Below are positions 32,080-33,722 of a stretch of 33,722 nt of DNA, one piece after another. Below the pieces are notes generated by a model, which was not told where the DNA came from, did no database searches, and was given only the letters and a program-made list of their open reading frames with translations. The stretch is taken from NCBI GenBank assembly GCA_031292755.1, contig JARLGM010000066.1, positions 1 through 33,722 of the forward strand, in the 5' to 3' direction. Source of the stretch: Candidatus Sulfopaludibacter sp. (GTDB lineage: Bacteria; Acidobacteriota; Terriglobia; Bryobacterales; Bryobacteraceae). A program made the position numbers and the translations under genes. How positions within the stretch are numbered: position 1 is the stretch's first letter; each line of letters starts with the position of its first letter.

Positions 32080-33348
32080 TCAGGAAAACAGCGTACTCCA
32101 GGAAGGATCCAGATATTGCCAGCGCTGCGTACTGTAGCAACTGGTGGGGATTTCCGGAACGTACAGCAGTCCGTGCCCCTGCACGCAGATCAATTCCGTG
32201 CCGTACCATTCCAGGAACACGTGTGAGGGGCCGCCGATGCGCGTAGGGTTGCTGAGCACCCGCAGGCATACCGGGCACCGGCGGCGCTGATCGGCAAGGG
32301 CCCAGCGCATCGCCACGATCGTGCCCACAATGAAGCCGTGCGCCTGAAATCCCGCCCCAACTACCGAAGCGACATCGAGGGACCCAAAACAGACCACCGG
32401 CAGCAGAAGCGCAGCCTTCAACCCGAAAAAAATCCAGCGCCGGTGCCGCACCGCGCGATTCGCCGGATACTCTCCCAGCGAAAATGTGGTTGTGGCCACC
32501 AGGAACAGTACGGAAAGAAGCGTGGTCAAAAGGTAAGGGAGCAGCACGCCTCCTTTCGCCAGCGAGGCGCACTCGAAGCTTTCGAAATTCCAACGCGGCG
32601 CCGCCGGGGGCGGTGTGCCAAGGCGGGCCAGCACGTATCCTTCGGTGCCCGATGGCAGGTGAGCGATCCGCGCCTGGTCCACGAGCAGCCAGGCATCCAT
32701 CCGGCCGGGAAGGTCCCACAGCCCGCCGGGGATCACGCCGGCAACCGTGGCCGTCTGTCCGCCGACATCCAGCATCCGGCCCTCGATGTGAGGGTCGCCG
32801 TGAAAATACGTGCGCCACGCCTCGCGCGTGAGCACCAGGCGCGCGCCGGAACCGGCGGCTACCGGTACTCCCAACAGCTCGAACAGATTGTCGCTAGCGA
32901 GCGCTACCGACATGTGGGCGGCCTTCACGGGCCGGTAGAACGCCATGCCGCGGAACCGGTACGGAATGCGTTGCGCCAGGGAAAGGTACTGGTCCACAGC
33001 CATGCGAGAACTCCCGCCCGAGGAGATCATCACCAGGTTGCGGGCATCCCGGTAAGGGGAGGGCAGCAGCAACGCGCGAGGCAGCGGCAGCCGGAATGCC
33101 AGTAAGACGCTGACGGCCGCCAGCGCCGCCAGAAACAGGATGCAATGCACGGGAGATTGCAAGCGGGCACTCGCCGCCGCACGATTGCGCCTCACCCACA
33201 GCGCATCGCGGAACGCGCCGGTGCAGAATGCCGCCGGGTTCCGCCGGACGTACCACAGTTCCGAGCGCCACTCCGCCAGCCACGCGGCGCGATACTCGCC
33301 GGGCACCAGGAGGGCCGCCGTGCGCAGGATGGCGAGCGGCAGCGTCAT
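32080..33348 (-). CDS. ADOP/MacB-like permease fragment with C-terminal Cys motif
   Basis: This 422-residue membrane protein opens MTLPLAILRTAALLVPGEYR...WLAEWRSELWYV, very like the start of acidobacterial duplicated orphan permeases. A membrane segment (ILFLAALAAVSVLLAF) follows, then a MacB-type periplasmic domain (FELLGVPVAAGSG, then VLTREAWRTYFHGDP and VAGVIPGG). Further membrane segments (LLPYLLTTLLSVLFLVA, FFGLKAALLLPVVCF, GFIVGTIVAMRWAL) complete the membrane part. Normal members have about 800 residues and a duplicated FtsX unit; this has one. The last 70 residues are unusual: RRCPVCLRVL and later LICVQGHG look like a small zinc-binding or haem-like Cys cluster. The ATG at 33348 overlaps the PadR stop by 4 bases (ATGA), which fixes the start. 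Function is unknown; the PadR neighbour suggests drug or stress response. Confidence 0.72.
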   Translation of the reverse strand: MTLPLAILRTAALLVPGEYRAAWLAEWRSELWYVRRNPAAFCTGAFRDALWVRRNRAAASARLQSPVHCILFLAALAAVSVLLAFRLPLPRALLLPSPYRDARNLVMISSGGSSRMAVDQYLSLAQRIPYRFRGMAFYRPVKAAHMSVALASDNLFELLGVPVAAGSGARLVLTREAWRTYFHGDPHIEGRMLDVGGQTATVAGVIPGGLWDLPGRMDAWLLVDQARIAHLPSGTEGYVLARLGTPPPAAPRWNFESFECASLAKGGVLLPYLLTTLLSVLFLVATTTFSLGEYPANRAVRHRRWIFFGLKAALLLPVVCFGSLDVASVVGAGFQAHGFIVGTIVAMRWALADQRRRCPVCLRVLSNPTRIGGPSHVFLEWYGTELICVQGHGLLYVPEIPTSCYSTQRWQYLDPSWSTLFS

Positions 33349-33698
33349 GCGTTTCCCTCCGCGACCGCAATCAGCTTGGCCAGCAGCGGATACCGCTTGT
33401 GAGATGCCCGCAGGGTCGCCTTCCCGGACCGCGTGAGCCGGTAGTATTTCCGGGGTGGCCGCAGTCCGGCGTCGGCCACGCTTTGCGATTCCCATTGCGA
33501 GCGGATCAGGTCGTCGCGCTCCAACCGGCGCAACGCCGGATAGACCGTGCCGCTGGGAAGGCCGGTCATCTCCATTACGCTGTAGCCATACACGTGGCCC
33601 GCATGAATGGATTGCAGAATCAGGGCCGCGGTATGGGATAGCTTTGGTTCCAGCGCCACGGGTGGATTGGGTGTGGATCTCATACTGGACATTGACAT
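33345..33698 (-). CDS. PadR-family transcriptional regulator
   Basis: This is a 117-residue PadR-type winged-helix regulator. Residues about 20-100 carry the family pattern: LILQSIHAGHVYGYSVMEMTGLPSG, then TVYPALRRLERDDLI, and the wing RPPRKYYRLTRSGKA. It binds an operator as a dimer and usually represses the next gene, here the ADOP-like permease, which it overlaps by 4 bases. Pairs of PadR with permeases of this type are very common in Acidobacteriota. Three in-frame ATGs (33698, 33692, 33683) are possible starts, none with a clear ribosome binding site, so the N-terminus is uncertain by up to five residues. The gene is near the window end; its promoter may lie outside. Confidence 0.9.
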   Translation of the reverse strand: MSMSSMRSTPNPPVALEPKLSHTAALILQSIHAGHVYGYSVMEMTGLPSGTVYPALRRLERDDLIRSQWESQSVADAGLRPPRKYYRLTRSGKATLRASHKRYPLLAKLIAVAEGNA

Positions 33699-33722
33699 TC
33701 AAGGCCCGCGGACACGGTGAAA

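Noticed and set aside
1..33722. CRISPR arrays or rRNA genes
   Set aside because: No regularly spaced identical repeats with unique spacers and no rRNA-like conserved segments were seen on reading.

Overview
The window looks like a high-GC chromosome segment from an Acidobacteriota, probably of the Bryobacterales/Solibacter type. Four things suggest this: a secreted protein of the VWFA-related Acidobacterial family, a PadR regulator coupled to a permease resembling the acidobacterial duplicated orphan permeases, an Omp85/chaperone/TamB envelope operon, and the general style of the exported proteins. The assignment comes from family knowledge and was not checked by any search.

Layout. (1) 1-3.5 kb is a scrambled mobile-element zone. 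It holds an IS21-like repeat block, a broken helicase fragment, a small HNH-type protein, a Tn3/Hin-type serine recombinase with a possible recombination site, and two tiny overlapping unknown ORFs. (2) 3.5-14.1 kb is a long run of co-oriented minus-strand genes. In transcription order they are: a sigma-54 activator with an N-terminal CARF-like domain (RtcR type) but no RtcA/RtcB nearby; an ARPP-1 (DUF6569) protein; a WYL-domain regulator; an SbcD-like nuclease; an SbcC/Rad50-like ATPase; and a TM0106-type RecB-like nuclease fused to an SF1 helicase. The last gene is broken by a frameshift and a C-terminal loss. This run is my main candidate for an undescribed stress, defence or repair system. 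(3) 14.1-17.1 kb is a gene graveyard containing remnants of a LysR-like regulator, a Uma2 nuclease, a tannase/feruloyl esterase and a tyrosine recombinase, around one intact VapBC-like toxin-antitoxin pair.

(4) 17.2-33.7 kb is well-ordered chromosomal sequence. It carries a DUF192 protein, an exported unknown protein with a small coiled-coil partner, and a ThiF/MoeB-like E1 enzyme. Next comes a tightly overlapping envelope operon: Omp85/BamA-like, SurA-like chaperone, TamB-like. Then follow a VWFA-related secreted protein and a NodB-like deacetylase, acyl carrier protein and beta-ketoacyl synthase trio, whose order resembles nodBFE. A palindromic intergenic element and a PadR/permease pair close the window.

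How they work together. In block 2 the overlaps SbcD/SbcC (TGATG) and SbcC/nuclease-helicase (GTGA) point to one translation unit for DNA-end processing. It lies behind two potential signal-responsive regulators. In block 4 the Omp85, chaperone and TamB proteins would together move and insert outer-membrane proteins or lipids. The deacetylase/ACP/KAS trio suggests a specialised acyl chain attached to an amino-sugar or envelope glycan.
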